Counted from the first letter of the stretch, positions 51,936 through 61,938 are shown. The stretch is DNA of 64,000 nt from Pyramidobacter piscolens (GCA_004558205.1 SFDM01000001.1:124001-188000), one strand, 5' to 3'. Numbers and translations: made by a program. The notes: a model not told the origin generated them from the sequence alone.

Positions 51936-52544
51936 CTAACGAGCAAGATACCCGCCGTCTACAGCCATAGCTGTGCCTGTGACATAAGAAGACTCATCTG
52001 AAGATAGGAAGAGGACAGCATTAGCCACTTCCTCAGGAGAACCCATACGCCCGAGAGCAACGCCGCTGACGTTGCCGAGACGAGCGGCATCCGGATCCGG
52101 CGCGCGATCCCACGCCTGACGAACAAATTTCGTATCAATAGGACCGGGGCAGACGCAATTAACTCTGATATTGTCCGACGCCAGCAAGAGAGCCAGAGAT
52201 TTTGTCAGCGTAACTATGCCACCCTTCGTTGCAGAATATACGGGGCTCATGGGAGAACCGACTTTTCCAGCAATGGAGGAATCGAAAACAATCGCGCCGC
52301 CGCCTGTCTTTCGCATTTCCTTGACAGCGTACTTCGCGCTGAAGAAACAGCTCTTCAGGTTCACGGCAACTGCCTGATCCCATCCCTCTTCAGTAACTTC
52401 ATCCAGACCTCCGGGCCCCGGTACGCCGGCATTGCTGAAGAGTATATCCAGCCTTCCGTCTATCCGCCCTTTCAAGCAGTTTCTTGCCATTCCATATCTA
52501 TGGCGTTTCTGCTTCGCCAATATCCAGAGGTTCTTTTCTGACAA
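51936..52544 (-). pseudogene. SDR family oxidoreductase missing its N-terminus
   Basis: From about residue 28 the frame is a good short-chain dehydrogenase: RLDILFSNAGVPGPGG, the YSATKGG catalytic site, RVNCVCPGPIDT and the C-terminal GTAMAVDGGYL. The first 70 or so residues, with the TGxxxGIG cofactor motif, are missing, and an unrelated basic segment takes their place. The break lies near insertion-sequence debris at 52900-53150, which probably caused it. It should not bind NAD(P) normally. Confidence 0.8.
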
Positions 52545-52939
52545 GATTCACTGTTCTTTAATCGTATTTAAGTATAAAAATTTAAACAAATTTTGTGATA
52601 AAAATTTTATTTTCTACTAAAATTTGAAGCATGAAGGATATTTAAGTATTTTATGTATGGAAAAAGGACATTAAATCCTTCCAAATATAAGTCGACTAAA
52701 ACATCTATTAGGAGTGAAAAATGTCCTTTATCAAATACATTATTCGAAACAGGGTGGGAGCAACATCTAAAAATCGACGATGTTTTAAACTTCTTTATAA
52801 AATTCGTGCTGCATTCTCACCATGGCGGCGCTGTCAAAATTTTCATCCACAGAGATCAATCCCGGGGAAACCCGCGTGTGTCCTTCGGTGAACGCCTCTC
52901 CTCGCGCAGCACAAGCGTGATTCTATTCTGAAAACTGTT

Positions 52940-53149
52940 AAACTGTTCATGCGGTAATCCCTGGCAACCTTCTGGTCATAGCCCTGAGCTGCGAGGCTCT
53001 TCCTCGGTAAGGCACTCAAGTAGCAGCGTTTTTTGAATTCCGTCTTGAACTCCTTAGTAAAACAGAGCTGGCGAAGACTCACTTTCAACGTGTAAGGATT
53101 TCGACGAAACAGTTGCTGTGCCTCCTCGGAAAAAAACTTTTCTTGTCAT
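52940..53149 (-). pseudogene. IS3-family OrfA-like remnant
   Basis: The leftward reading MTRK then, after a one-base shift in a T-run, FSEEAQQLFRRNPYTLKVSL, LCFTKEFKTEFKKRCY resembles the HTH protein preceding IS3/IS150-type transposases. The frame ends soon and no OrfB follows. The 390 bp either side (52545-52939, 53150-53480) hold nothing else I can support. Confidence 0.45.
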
Positions 53150-53480
53150 CGCAAACCTCTATTCTCGATAATAGTGAGACAGCTTATCTCAGCTTCGATT
53201 TTTTAGAGAAAGATCATGCCAAAAAACGGAAGAGTTGCTTTTTTCTTGTCGATGACTCGGCATTTTGTTTTTTAACTGTCTATTTTATGGGGTACAGTCT
53301 AATCTTTACGGCAGTTATGTTGCTTTTATCATATAAAATATGTATTTTTACAACTATTCTCGCAGATCGGAATTTTCAAAGTAATAGCGGCGGAATAAAT
53401 AGGGCTCTTTAAAGGTTGTTGTTGCAATTACCTGAGGACGTTTCTTTTGTCATCTGACAGGGAAAATTTGAAAACACCCC

Positions 53481-53509
53481 TTGATTTTTTTGAGCATTCG
53501 TGATTTAAT
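53481..53509 (+). promoter_or_regulatory. Promoter of the trp leader
   Basis: TTGATT (53481-53486) and TTTAAT (53504-53509) are 17 bp apart, which would start transcription just ahead of the T-box. Confidence 0.55.
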
Positions 53510-53514
53510 GCACG

Positions 53515-53820
53515 CCATTAGCAATCGAATAGGACACCAAACCGACGAAGCGGAGATAAAACCGTCGCGCGCGCTCACAGAGAGCCGGGGGATGCTGAGA
53601 GCCTGGCAGAAATGCGGCACGGACAAATGGACCGCCGAGGGCGGATCGGAAAGGCCGAAAGGCCGAGTAGGGTCTGACGGGAGCTCCCGTTACAGAGCGG
53701 GGATGTGTTGGCATCCCGTCAAAGAGGCCCTGTCGTGGGGCAATCAAGGTGGCACCGCGGATAGTATTATATTATTCGTCCTTGACAGATCGTATTTTTC
53801 TGTCAAGGACGAATTTTTTG
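53515..53820 (+). ncRNA. T-box riboswitch (tRNA-Trp sensing) upstream of trpE
   Basis: The conserved T-box AAGGTGGCACCGCG lies at 53746-53759, followed by a terminator in which ATTCGTCCTTGACAG (53774-53788) pairs with CTGTCAAGGACGAAT (53800-53814) before TTTTTTG. Stem I features (AGAGAGCCGG, GGATGCTGAGAGCC) lie upstream, and the likely specifier is UGG with the usual following A (53628-53630). The UGGC bulge pairs with GCCA, as expected for tRNA-Trp with discriminator G. Uncharged tRNA-Trp would stabilise the antiterminator and turn the operon on. Confidence 0.93.
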
Positions 53821-53893
53821 TTTTTCAAGACTCCTTTGACGGTTATCAGGTCACAGGGGTCTTTTTTATTACAGGCACAGGAGGTCAAGATCA

Positions 53894-55360
53894 ATGAAAA
53901 TTTCACCGAACCTCAGCGAGGTCAAGGAAATCGCGAATACTGGCAAGTACGGTGTGCTGCCGGTCAGCTGTGAAATTCTGTCGGATTTCATCACGCCCAT
54001 CAAGGCACTGGAGATACTGAAAAACCTGTCCACCCACTGCTACATGCTTGAGTCAGCCTGGGCAAACGACCGATGGGGCCGCTACACCTTTCTCGGTTTT
54101 GACCCTAAAATGGAAATCACATGCAGAGACGGCGAGATGAAAGCGGGGAACGTCACGTTTAAAACCGATACTCCCTCGGAGTACCTCCGTCAGATTCTCG
54201 CAGATTATAAAAGCCCCCGCTTTGACTCTCTCCCCCCCTTCACCGGCGGGCTGGTCGGTTACTTTTCCTATGACTATTTGAGCTACGGCGAGCCATCCCT
54301 AAGATGTGAGACGAAAGACAGAGAAAACTTCAAGGATGTAGACCTAATGCTTTTTGACAAGGTGATCGCTTTTGACAATGTCCGCCAGAAAATCGTCCTC
54401 ATTGTCAATATGCCGCTGCAGGATCCTGAAACAGGATACAACAAAGCGGTCATGGAGCTGAAACAGCTTGTGGAGCTGCTTCGCCGGGGGAAAGGAAAAG
54501 AGGAACCCGGGGGAAAACTGCTCGGCGAGGTTCGTCCGCTCTTCAGCAAAGCACAGTTCTGCAATATGGTAGAACGGGCAAAACACCATATCCGCGAGGG
54601 CGACATCTTTCAGATCGTACTTTCCAACTGTTTAAGTGCTCCGTTTGAAGGCAGCCTGCTCAACACTTATCGTATGCTTCGCTCCATCAACCCCTCACCT
54701 TACATGTTCTACTTTTCAGGCACCGATGTGGAGGTAGCGGGAGCGTCGCCTGAGACTTTAGTCAAACTCGAAAGAGGCGTGCTGCACACCTTCCCTCTCG
54801 CAGGCACCCGCCCGAGAGGAAAAGATGACGAAGAAGACCGCGCTCTGGAAGCGGAGCTACTGGCCGACGAAAAGGAACTGGCCGAACATAATATGCTGGT
54901 GGACCTCGGCAGAAACGATCTCGGAAAAATCTGCCAGTTCGGCACAGTCCAGGTTGAGAGGCTGCATTCCATTGAACGTTATTCCCACGTGATGCATATA
55001 GGCTCCACGATAGGAGGCAAAATTCGTGAGGATCGCGACGCGCTGGACGCAATCGAAGCCGTATTGCCCGCGGGGACCCTGTCCGGAGCGCCCAAAATCC
55101 GCGCCTGCCAGCTCATCGGAGAGCTTGAGGACAACCGGCGGGGCATCTACGGCGGCGCCATCGGATACATCGATTTCAACGGCAACATGGACACATGCAT
55201 CGCGATACGTATCGTTTACAAGAAAAACGGCACGGTATTTGTGAGAAGCGGCGCTGGGATCGTAGCCGACTCCGTTCCCGAAAAGGAATTTGAGGAATGC
55301 CTGAACAAGGCAAAATCCTCGTTGAAAGCGCTGGAGCTCGCTCAGGAGGAAGAATTATGA
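53894..55360 (+). CDS. trpE: Anthranilate synthase component I
   Basis: 488 aa. Chorismate-binding enzyme motifs appear in order: AGASPETLVKLERG, PLAGTRPRG, LVDLGRNDLGKI, LPAGTLSGAPKIRA and VRSGAGIVADSVPEKE. The N-terminal LLESAWANDRWGRY-type element for tryptophan feedback is seen as MLESAWANDRWGRYTFLGF. With TrpG it makes anthranilate from chorismate and glutamine. AGGAGG precedes the ATG. First gene of the operon and overlaps trpG (ATGA). Confidence 0.97.
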   Translation: MKISPNLSEVKEIANTGKYGVLPVSCEILSDFITPIKALEILKNLSTHCYMLESAWANDRWGRYTFLGFDPKMEITCRDGEMKAGNVTFKTDTPSEYLRQILADYKSPRFDSLPPFTGGLVGYFSYDYLSYGEPSLRCETKDRENFKDVDLMLFDKVIAFDNVRQKIVLIVNMPLQDPETGYNKAVMELKQLVELLRRGKGKEEPGGKLLGEVRPLFSKAQFCNMVERAKHHIREGDIFQIVLSNCLSAPFEGSLLNTYRMLRSINPSPYMFYFSGTDVEVAGASPETLVKLERGVLHTFPLAGTRPRGKDDEEDRALEAELLADEKELAEHNMLVDLGRNDLGKICQFGTVQVERLHSIERYSHVMHIGSTIGGKIREDRDALDAIEAVLPAGTLSGAPKIRACQLIGELEDNRRGIYGGAIGYIDFNGNMDTCIAIRIVYKKNGTVFVRSGAGIVADSVPEKEFEECLNKAKSSLKALELAQEEEL

Positions 55361-55926
55361 TTTTACTGATAGATAATTACGACAGTTTTTCCTATAACCT
55401 TTATCAGCTCACCGGCGAGATCGCCCCCCATATCAAGGTTATCCGCAACGATGAAATGACGGTACGGGAAATAGAAAGCCTGAAGCCCGAGCGCCTGATC
55501 CTTTCTCCCGGCCCGGGCAGGCCCGAGGACGCGGGCATCCTTATCGAAGCCATAAAGACACTGGGGAAACAGGTTCCCATCCTCGGCGTCTGCCTTGGGC
55601 ACCAGGCGATCTGCGCGGCGTTCGGAGCCACAGTCACCTACGCCAAGGAGCTGATGCATGGAAAGCAGTCCCTTGTCGACTTTGACTTGGCCTGCCCGCT
55701 GTTTCAAGGCTGCCCCCAAACAGCGCCCGTCGCCAGATACCACTCTCTGGCAGCCGACGCCGGCACGATTCCCGATATCCTAAAAGTGACCGCCTTGACC
55801 GCCGACGGCGAAATCATGGCGGTACAACACAGAGACTATCCCATCTACGGCGTGCAGTTTCACCCGGAATCCATCATGACGCCCCACGGGAAGACTATAC
55901 TTAAAAATTTTATAAAGGAGATATAA
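55357..55926 (+). CDS. trpG: Anthranilate synthase component II (glutamine amidotransferase)
   Basis: 189 aa class I amidotransferase. It starts MILLIDNYDSFSYNLYQL, carries the nucleophile C79 in GVCLGHQAIC, and ends with the FHPES histidine-glutamate pair. It releases ammonia from glutamine for TrpE. I placed the start at the ATGA that overlaps trpE; the longer frame is inside trpE. A following gene trpD starts 3 bp after the stop. Confidence 0.97.
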   Translation: MILLIDNYDSFSYNLYQLTGEIAPHIKVIRNDEMTVREIESLKPERLILSPGPGRPEDAGILIEAIKTLGKQVPILGVCLGHQAICAAFGATVTYAKELMHGKQSLVDFDLACPLFQGCPQTAPVARYHSLAADAGTIPDILKVTALTADGEIMAVQHRDYPIYGVQFHPESIMTPHGKTILKNFIKEI

Positions 55927-55928
55927 CG

Positions 55929-56960
55929 ATGATTAAAGAAGCAATCGTCAAGGTCGTCAGCAAAGAAGACCTTACCTATAACGAGGCCTACGCCGTCATG
56001 AACGAGATTATGAGCGGCGAGACCACCCCTACGCAAAACGCCGCTTTCCTGGCGGCGCTCTCGACCAAAAGCGCCAGAGCTGAGACCACGGACGAGATCG
56101 CTGGCTGCGCAGCGGCCATGAGGGCGCACGCAACCAAGGTCGAAACCGGCATGGATCTCTTTGAGATCGTCGGCACCGGCGGCGATAACGCCCACAGTTT
56201 CAACATCTCCACCACCTCCGCTCTCGTGGCCGCGGCAGGCGGTGTGAAGGTGGCGAAGCACGGCAACCGCGCGGCCTCATCCCAGTGCGGCACGGCGGAC
56301 TGCCTGGAAGCGCTGGGGGTCAACATACAGCAAAGCCCCGCCAAGTGCCTTGAGCTTTTGGAAAAGGCCGGCATGTGCTTCTTCTTCGCGCAGAAATACC
56401 ACACGTCCATGAAATACGTCGGCGCGATTCGCCGTGAGCTGGGGTTCCGCACAGTATTCAACATTTTAGGGCCCCTGACTAACCCCAGCACGCCATCCAT
56501 GCAGCTTCTCGGCGTGTATGACGATTATCTTGCCGAGCCTCTGGCGCAGGTTCTGATCAATCTGGGCGTCAAACGGGGGATGGTGGTCTACGGGCAGGAT
56601 AAGCTTGACGAAATCTCAGTCAGCGCCCCCACCAAGATCTGCGAGATCAAGGACGGCTGGTTCAAGACCTACGAGACAACGCCCGAGGATTTTGGACTTG
56701 AACGCTGCGCAAAAGAAGACTTGAAAGGCGGAACCCCGCAGGAAAATGCCCAAATCACCCTCGCCATTCTCAAGGGCGAAAAGGGGCATAAAAGGGACGC
56801 GGTCCTCATGAACGCCGGCGCCGCGCTCTACATCGGGGGCAAAGCCGGCAGCATGAAAGAGGGCGCGTCTCTCGCCGCGGAACTCATCGATTCCGGCAAA
56901 GCGCTCGAAACGCTGGACAAGCTCATCGAGATCAGCAATTGCCCCGAGATGAAGTCATGA
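55929..56960 (+). CDS. trpD: Anthranilate phosphoribosyltransferase
   Basis: 343 aa. The PRPP-binding motif GTGGDNAHSFNIST and KHGNRAASSQCGTAD are complete, followed by NILGPLTNPSTP. It transfers the phosphoribosyl group to anthranilate. It is stand-alone, not fused to trpG. It overlaps trpC by 4 bp. Confidence 0.97.
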   Translation: MIKEAIVKVVSKEDLTYNEAYAVMNEIMSGETTPTQNAAFLAALSTKSARAETTDEIAGCAAAMRAHATKVETGMDLFEIVGTGGDNAHSFNISTTSALVAAAGGVKVAKHGNRAASSQCGTADCLEALGVNIQQSPAKCLELLEKAGMCFFFAQKYHTSMKYVGAIRRELGFRTVFNILGPLTNPSTPSMQLLGVYDDYLAEPLAQVLINLGVKRGMVVYGQDKLDEISVSAPTKICEIKDGWFKTYETTPEDFGLERCAKEDLKGGTPQENAQITLAILKGEKGHKRDAVLMNAGAALYIGGKAGSMKEGASLAAELIDSGKALETLDKLIEISNCPEMKS

Positions 56961-57739
56961 CCATCCTCGACCAGCTGGCCGCCCATGCCCAAGAGCGCGT
57001 CAGGCAGGCGCAAAAGACACTCCCTCCCGAAGAAATCAGGCGCCGCGCCTTGGTCTGCCCCAAAGGAGACTTCGCCTTTGAAAAGGCGCTGAAAAAGCAG
57101 GGCCTCTCCATTATCTGCGAATGCAAGAGGGCATCGCCTTCCAAAGGGCTCATCGCTCCTGATTTTCCCTATCTGGAGATCGCCAAGACCTACGAGGCCG
57201 CCGGAGCGGACTGCATTTCCGTGCTGACTGAACCGAAATGGTTTCTCGGCAGCGACGCCTATCTGGAGGAAATCGCCAAGGCCGTTTCCATTCCCTGCCT
57301 GCGCAAGGACTTTACCGTGGACGCGTACATGATCTACGAAGCCAAGCTGCTCGGCGCTTCCGCGGCGCTGCTGATCTGTGCCCTTCTCACAGAAAGGCAG
57401 ATTGGGGAATACATCGGCGTCTGTGACGAGCTGGGCCTTTCGGCGCTGGTGGAGGCTCACGACGAAGCGGAGGTGAAAAGGGCCCTGCGCGCGGGGGCCC
57501 GAATCATCGGCGTCAACAACAGGAACCTGAAGGACTTTTCAGTGGACACCGGCAACAGCCGCAGGCTCCGAGAACTGATGCCAGCGGAAGTGCTGTTCGT
57601 GTCTGAAAGCGGCGTCCGCTCCGCCGAAGACGTGGCCGCGCTTCGTGCCGCCGGCGCCGACGCAGTATTGATAGGAGAAGCGCTGATGCGGGCCGGCGAT
57701 AAAAAGGCCAAGCTTGACGAACTGAGGGGCACGGCATGA
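56957..57739 (+). CDS. trpC: Indole-3-glycerol phosphate synthase
   Basis: 260 aa TIM barrel. The motifs IICECKRASPSKG, SVLTEPKWFLGSD, CLRKDFTVDAYMIYEAKLLG and GVNNRNLKDFSVD cover the catalytic Lys and Glu residues. It closes the indole ring. Start at the ATGA overlapping trpD. Stand-alone, not fused to trpF. Confidence 0.97.
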   Translation: MTILDQLAAHAQERVRQAQKTLPPEEIRRRALVCPKGDFAFEKALKKQGLSIICECKRASPSKGLIAPDFPYLEIAKTYEAAGADCISVLTEPKWFLGSDAYLEEIAKAVSIPCLRKDFTVDAYMIYEAKLLGASAALLICALLTERQIGEYIGVCDELGLSALVEAHDEAEVKRALRAGARIIGVNNRNLKDFSVDTGNSRRLRELMPAEVLFVSESGVRSAEDVAALRAAGADAVLIGEALMRAGDKKAKLDELRGTA

Positions 57740-58344
57740 CAAAGATAAAATTTTGCGGTCTGTCCCGCGCCGAGGACATCGCCACGGCCAATGAAATAAA
57801 AGCCGACTACGTTGGCTTTGTTTTCGCGACAAAAAGCAAACGGTACGTTACACCAGAAAAAGCCCGCGCTTTGAGACAATTGCTTGACGCCGGCATCAAA
57901 GCGGTGGGCGTCTTTGCAGACGAAAAACCCGAAAGGGCCGCCGAGCTTTTAAACAGCGGCGTTATCGATATGGCCCAGCTCCACGGCGGCGAAGACGAAG
58001 CCTATATCGCCCAGCTGCGGAGTCTGACAGATAAACCGGTTATGCAGGCTTTTCAAATCACCTGCAGGGAGGATGTGGCAAAGGCGGAAAACAGTTCGGC
58101 AGATCTCATCCTCCTTGATTCGGGAGCCGGCACCGGAAGAGCCTTTGACTGGGAGCTGATAGGACAGGTGAGCAGGCCCTATTTCCTCGCAGGCGGCCTG
58201 GACTGCCACAATGTGGCGTTTGCCGTCAGGGAGCTGCGCCCTTGCGGGGTGGATGCCAGTTCCGGCATCGAAAGGGACGGAATCAAGGACAAAAGCAAAA
58301 TGGCGGCCTTCGCGGCCGCTGTCAGAAAGGAAGATGAAAAATGA
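57736..58344 (+). CDS. trpF: Phosphoribosylanthranilate isomerase
   Basis: 202 aa. It starts TKIKFCGLSRAEDIA with the catalytic Cys in KFCG, and has QLHGGED, LLDSGAGTGRAFDW and the AGGLDCHNV loop. It opens the ribose in an Amadori rearrangement. ATGA overlap with trpC and with trpB. Confidence 0.96.
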   Translation: MTKIKFCGLSRAEDIATANEIKADYVGFVFATKSKRYVTPEKARALRQLLDAGIKAVGVFADEKPERAAELLNSGVIDMAQLHGGEDEAYIAQLRSLTDKPVMQAFQITCREDVAKAENSSADLILLDSGAGTGRAFDWELIGQVSRPYFLAGGLDCHNVAFAVRELRPCGVDASSGIERDGIKDKSKMAAFAAAVRKEDEK

Positions 58345-59531
58345 CCAATCCCAAGGGACGCTTCGGCGTCCACGGCGGGCAGTACATTCCGGAAACGCTG
58401 ATGAACGCGGTCATCGAGCTGGAAGAAGCCTACGATCACTATAAAAAGGATCCCGAATTTAACAGGGAACTGACCGTCCTTTTCAACGAATACGCCGGCA
58501 GGCCTTCCAGGCTGTACTATGCCGAAAAAATGACCCAGGACCTGGGCGGCGCGAAGATCTATCTCAAGCGTGAGGATCTGAACCACACCGGCGCGCATAA
58601 GATCAACAACGTGCTCGGGCAGGCGCTTCTCGCGAAGAAAATGGGCAAAACAAGGCTCATTGCCGAAACCGGCGCCGGCCAGCACGGTGTCGCCGCCGCG
58701 ACTGCCGCGGCTTTAATGGGCATGGAGTGCGTGGTGTTTATGGGCGAGGAGGACACCGTCCGCCAAGCGCTCAACGTGTACCGCATGCGCCTGCTCGGCG
58801 CGGAGGTGATTCCCGTCAAATCGGGGACGGCAACCCTCAAAGACGCTGTTTCCGAGGCCATGCGGGAATGGACTTCGCGCATCGCAGACACGCACTACTG
58901 CCTTGGTTCCGTAATGGGGCCCCACCCCTTTCCGACTATCGTCCGCGATTTTCAGGCGGTGATCTCCCGGGAAATCAAAGAGCAGATGCTGGAAAAAGAA
59001 GGGCGGCTGCCCGACGCTGTCATCGCCTGCGTCGGCGGCGGTTCCAACGCCATCGGCAGCTTCTATCACTTCATCGGGGATAAGGGCGTGCGGCTTATCG
59101 GATGCGAAGCGGCGGGACGAGGCATCCATACCTTTGAAACAGCAGCCACGGTCAATACGGGCTCGGTAGGCATTTTCCACGGGATGAAATCTTACTTCTG
59201 CCAGGACAAGTACGGCCAGATCGCACCCGTCTACTCCATCTCTGCGGGGCTGGATTACCCAGGAGTAGGGCCAGAGCATGCCTACCTGCACGACATCGGC
59301 AGAGCCGAATACGTTCCCGTGACCGACGACGAGGCCGTGCGCGCCTTTGAGTATCTTGCCAAAACCGAGGGGATTATCCCCGCCATCGAGTCGGCGCACG
59401 CCGTCGCGCACGCCCTCACGCTGGCGCCAGCCATGGGAAAAGACAGGACCATCGTGATCACGATCTCCGGCAGAGGCGACAAAGACTGCGCCGCCATCGC
59501 CCGTTACAGAGGGGAGGATATTCATGAGTAA
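58341..59531 (+). CDS. trpB: Tryptophan synthase beta chain
   Basis: 396 aa. PLP lysine in LNHTGAHKINNVLGQAL, AETGAGQHGVA and the phosphate-binding VGGGSNAIG are intact. The protein is of the common TrpB1 type that works with TrpA. It joins indole and serine. Overlaps trpF and trpA. Confidence 0.98.
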   Translation: MTNPKGRFGVHGGQYIPETLMNAVIELEEAYDHYKKDPEFNRELTVLFNEYAGRPSRLYYAEKMTQDLGGAKIYLKREDLNHTGAHKINNVLGQALLAKKMGKTRLIAETGAGQHGVAAATAAALMGMECVVFMGEEDTVRQALNVYRMRLLGAEVIPVKSGTATLKDAVSEAMREWTSRIADTHYCLGSVMGPHPFPTIVRDFQAVISREIKEQMLEKEGRLPDAVIACVGGGSNAIGSFYHFIGDKGVRLIGCEAAGRGIHTFETAATVNTGSVGIFHGMKSYFCQDKYGQIAPVYSISAGLDYPGVGPEHAYLHDIGRAEYVPVTDDEAVRAFEYLAKTEGIIPAIESAHAVAHALTLAPAMGKDRTIVITISGRGDKDCAAIARYRGEDIHE

Positions 59532-60294
59532 CATCAGAAAAGCCTTTGAAAAAGGAAAGGCCTTCATCGCCTTTATCACCTGCGGCGATCCCGACCTGGA
59601 AACCACCGCCGCCGCGGTCCGCGCCGCCGCCGCGAACGGGGCCGATCTTATCGAGCTTGGCATCCCTTTCTCCGACCCCACCGCCGAAGGCCCCGTCATT
59701 CAGGGGGCCAACCTGCGGGCCCTTAAGGGCGGCGTCACCACCGACAATATCTTCGACTTTGTCAGGGAGCTGCGCCGCGACGTCACGATTCCTCTGGTGT
59801 TCATGACCTATGCCAACGTGATCTTCTCCTACGGAGCAGAACGCTTCATCTCAACCTGCAGGGATATAGGGATTGACGGTCTGATCCTCCCCGACCTGCC
59901 CTTTGAGGAAAAGGATGAGTTCCAGCCCATCTGCCGCAAGTACGGCGTGGATCTCCTGTCGCTCGTCGCGCCGACGTCCGAAAACCGCATCGCCATGATC
60001 GCAAAAGAAGCGGAAGGCTTTCTATACATCGTTTCCAGCCTCGGCGTGACCGGAACGAGAAGCGAAATCAAAACAGACCTCGCCTCGATCGTGGACGTGG
60101 CGCGCCAGCATACCTCGGTCCCCTGTGCCATCGGATTCGGCATTTCCACCCCCGAACAGGCGAAGAAGATGTCGGCGATCTCCGACGGTGTCATTGTCGG
60201 CTCCGCCATCATCAAGCTGCTTGAAAAACACGGCACAAACGCGCCTCCCTATATTGGTGAATTTGTCAGGACCATGAAAGACGCCATCAGGTAA
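59524..60294 (+). CDS. trpA: Tryptophan synthase alpha chain
   Basis: 256 aa TIM barrel. The catalytic Glu in DLIELGIPFSDPTAEGPVIQ and the Asp in GLILPDLPFEE are present, with GVTGTRSE and the phosphate loop GFGISTPEQ. It splits indole-glycerol phosphate to indole, which is channelled to TrpB. Last gene of the operon; no clear terminator follows within 130 bp. Confidence 0.97.
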   Translation: MSNIRKAFEKGKAFIAFITCGDPDLETTAAAVRAAAANGADLIELGIPFSDPTAEGPVIQGANLRALKGGVTTDNIFDFVRELRRDVTIPLVFMTYANVIFSYGAERFISTCRDIGIDGLILPDLPFEEKDEFQPICRKYGVDLLSLVAPTSENRIAMIAKEAEGFLYIVSSLGVTGTRSEIKTDLASIVDVARQHTSVPCAIGFGISTPEQAKKMSAISDGVIVGSAIIKLLEKHGTNAPPYIGEFVRTMKDAIR

Positions 60295-60423
60295 AAGAGC
60301 AAATTTACGCACAGACTTTTAGAGAAAAGGGCAGCGATTTTTGCGTCCTCAAGGTCTTTGCTTATTGATTTACGTGCGACATAAGCGCCCTTAAGTCGGG
60401 AAAAACGACACGGAACAGTTGCG

Positions 60424-60735
60424 TCAAAAATATTTCGACAGCAGAAAACCTTTTATATTGACGTGCAGAATGCCATTACGGCCTCGGTCAATTTCGTCCA
60501 TCGTCACCACATACTTGGGATAGCTGTCGGAAATGCCTTCCAGAGCCGAGAATTCCCGCTCGACAGTTTCCCTGGAGGCGAGAAGACAGCTGACCTGGAC
60601 ATAAAGTTTTTCGCGATCACGGCAGGCGACGAAGTTCACTTCCTTGCCTGCGGCGTTTCCGACGATGACTGATTAGCCGCGGCGCAGAAGCTCCATCTGG
60701 CTTCTGTGGCGGAGGGGCTCTACGGCTTCCATGGC
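60424..60735 (-). pseudogene. C-terminal remnant of a DUF4143-type ATPase
   Basis: The leftward frame reads MELLRRG, a stop (where a Tyr codon is expected), then SVIVGNAAGKEVNFVA and REFSALEGISDSYPKYVVTMDEID. This is the C-terminal end of AAA-type ATPases of the ATP-binding/DUF4143 family. The AAA domain is gone. It is part of the decayed island after trpA. Confidence 0.75.
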
Positions 60736-60971
60736 GCTTTCTTCCCTTCGCAGGCCCGGCGGATTTTTCTCAGTGGCAGGCCGCGCCGTGCCAGCTGGAT
60801 CGTCCAGTTCAGCATGAGATGGCGGTCTTCGCGATCAATGCGACAGAGGATGCGCGCGCCTTCGGGCGGCGGCCAGCCGGCCCCTTCCGCGACGTCGACA
60901 TAATGGCGCCCGCGTTGGCTGTCCCAGACTGCATAAAGGATAAGCTCGTTTCGTTCGGCCGTTCTGGTCAC
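60720..60971 (-). CDS. Small hypothetical protein in the decayed island
   Basis: 83 aa, not recognised. The sequence has alternating hydrophobic stretches (ELILYAVWDSQRG, YVDVAEGAGWPPPE) without membrane segments and a basic C-terminus. It overlaps the ATPase remnant, so it may be part of the decayed DNA and not expressed. Confidence 0.3.
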   Translation of the reverse strand: MTRTAERNELILYAVWDSQRGRHYVDVAEGAGWPPPEGARILCRIDREDRHLMLNWTIQLARRGLPLRKIRRACEGKKAPWKP

Positions 60972-61058
60972 CTTCTTTCTAAAAAGTTTTGCGATTGTCC
61001 CTTGACATTACAGGAAGTCCTCGAAGCCCGACTTACTGCCAATGAGCTGCCTCAATAC

Positions 61059-61093
61059 AAAGAGCCGCCTCTCAACAGGGGCGGCTCTTTTTG
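61059..61093 (+). terminator. Isolated terminator hairpin
   Basis: AAAGAGCCGCC pairs with GGCGGCTCTTT, followed by TTTG. It probably outlived a lost gene in the island. Confidence 0.7.
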
Positions 61094-61234
61094 TCTGCAT
61101 AGCAGAAGCTTGTTCACACAGGGACGCTGCAGCCTTTTGGCATACGTGCTGACGCTGTCATTATATCGGGACTCGGCGGCACCTCAATGGCGTTAACGGC
61201 GCCATATCGACGACACTGCGTGCAAATGAGTCAC

Positions 61235-61724
61235 GAGAAGTCAAGGCTTCTTTTCACTCCCAGCAACGCAGCCCGCGCGATCTGGTACGGCACTTGCCGC
61301 CGGCGGCGCTATACCGTCCGAGCGTCCATACGGCAATGCTTGGCAATCTTTTCGAGGGCCGTCTGCTCCTTCATACGCCGCTGGATAGGTGCGCCAATGT
61401 ATGTGACATGGAGCCGATAGGCTTCCCAATCCTGAGGAAACAACTTGCGCACTTCACTGCCGGCAGCCCTGATGTTCTTCCAACCCGCCCTTTCAATCGG
61501 CTCGACTACAGCAATTACCTCTCCGCCAACGAGAGAACGGAGCCTTCCATACTGCCCCTTCTGCGAGCTTCCTCCCCTTCCGCCGCCGGGCGCCACGTCG
61601 CCGCGGCAACGATCTCCGCGTCGCTGGGCTGCGGAGCATCGCCCACAATGGCAGCAAGGCCGCGGGGGCAGCGCGAAGCAACGATATCCAACGCCCGCGC
61701 AAGTTGATCCATTTCGCCCATCAC
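61235..61724 (-). pseudogene. Broken phage-like gene with helix-turn-helix-like end
   Basis: One frame gives MMGEMDQLARALDIVASR and AATWRPAAEGEE; a shift near 61520 moves it to VIAVVEPIERAGWKNI, FPQDWEAYRLHVTYIGAP and EKIAKHCRMDARTV, where an amber codon stops it before RRRRQVPYQ. The last part looks like a helix-turn-helix. I do not recognise the family. It is likely of phage origin. Confidence 0.45.
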
Positions 61725-61769
61725 AGCACCTCCCTAGTTCCGCGTAAAGATCTGCCGCCGCTTCTTCTC

Positions 61770-61938
61770 ATATTAATTATCAATAGAACAGCTAAATTTA
61801 ACGTCCGGGACCGGCCCGAGGGGCCATGCAGTCGCTAAAGACTATCTCGGCCTGTTCGGCCTGCCTATACTCGCTTGGTGGATACCCCTCGGGTCGTCCC
61901 CTCAGTGCCCATTTTGCGTTTTTATCGCAAAATAGTAT
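61770..61938 (-). repeat. 169-bp dispersed repeat, copy 2
   Basis: Reverse complement of 37306-37474, with differences mainly in the first 30 bases and near the far end. The same outer CGAGGGG/CCCCTCG inverted pair is conserved. It starts inside a small leftward ORF (61902-62078) and supplies its stop codon, so it appears to have inserted there. Confidence 0.85.

Noticed and set aside
52653..52931. 92-codon rightward ORF
   Set aside because: No recognisable motif or ribosome site, and it lies in insertion-sequence debris.
53481..53897. Open frame of 138 codons ahead of trpE
   Set aside because: It covers the promoter and T-box RNA; its codons follow the RNA stems, and no ribosome site fits.
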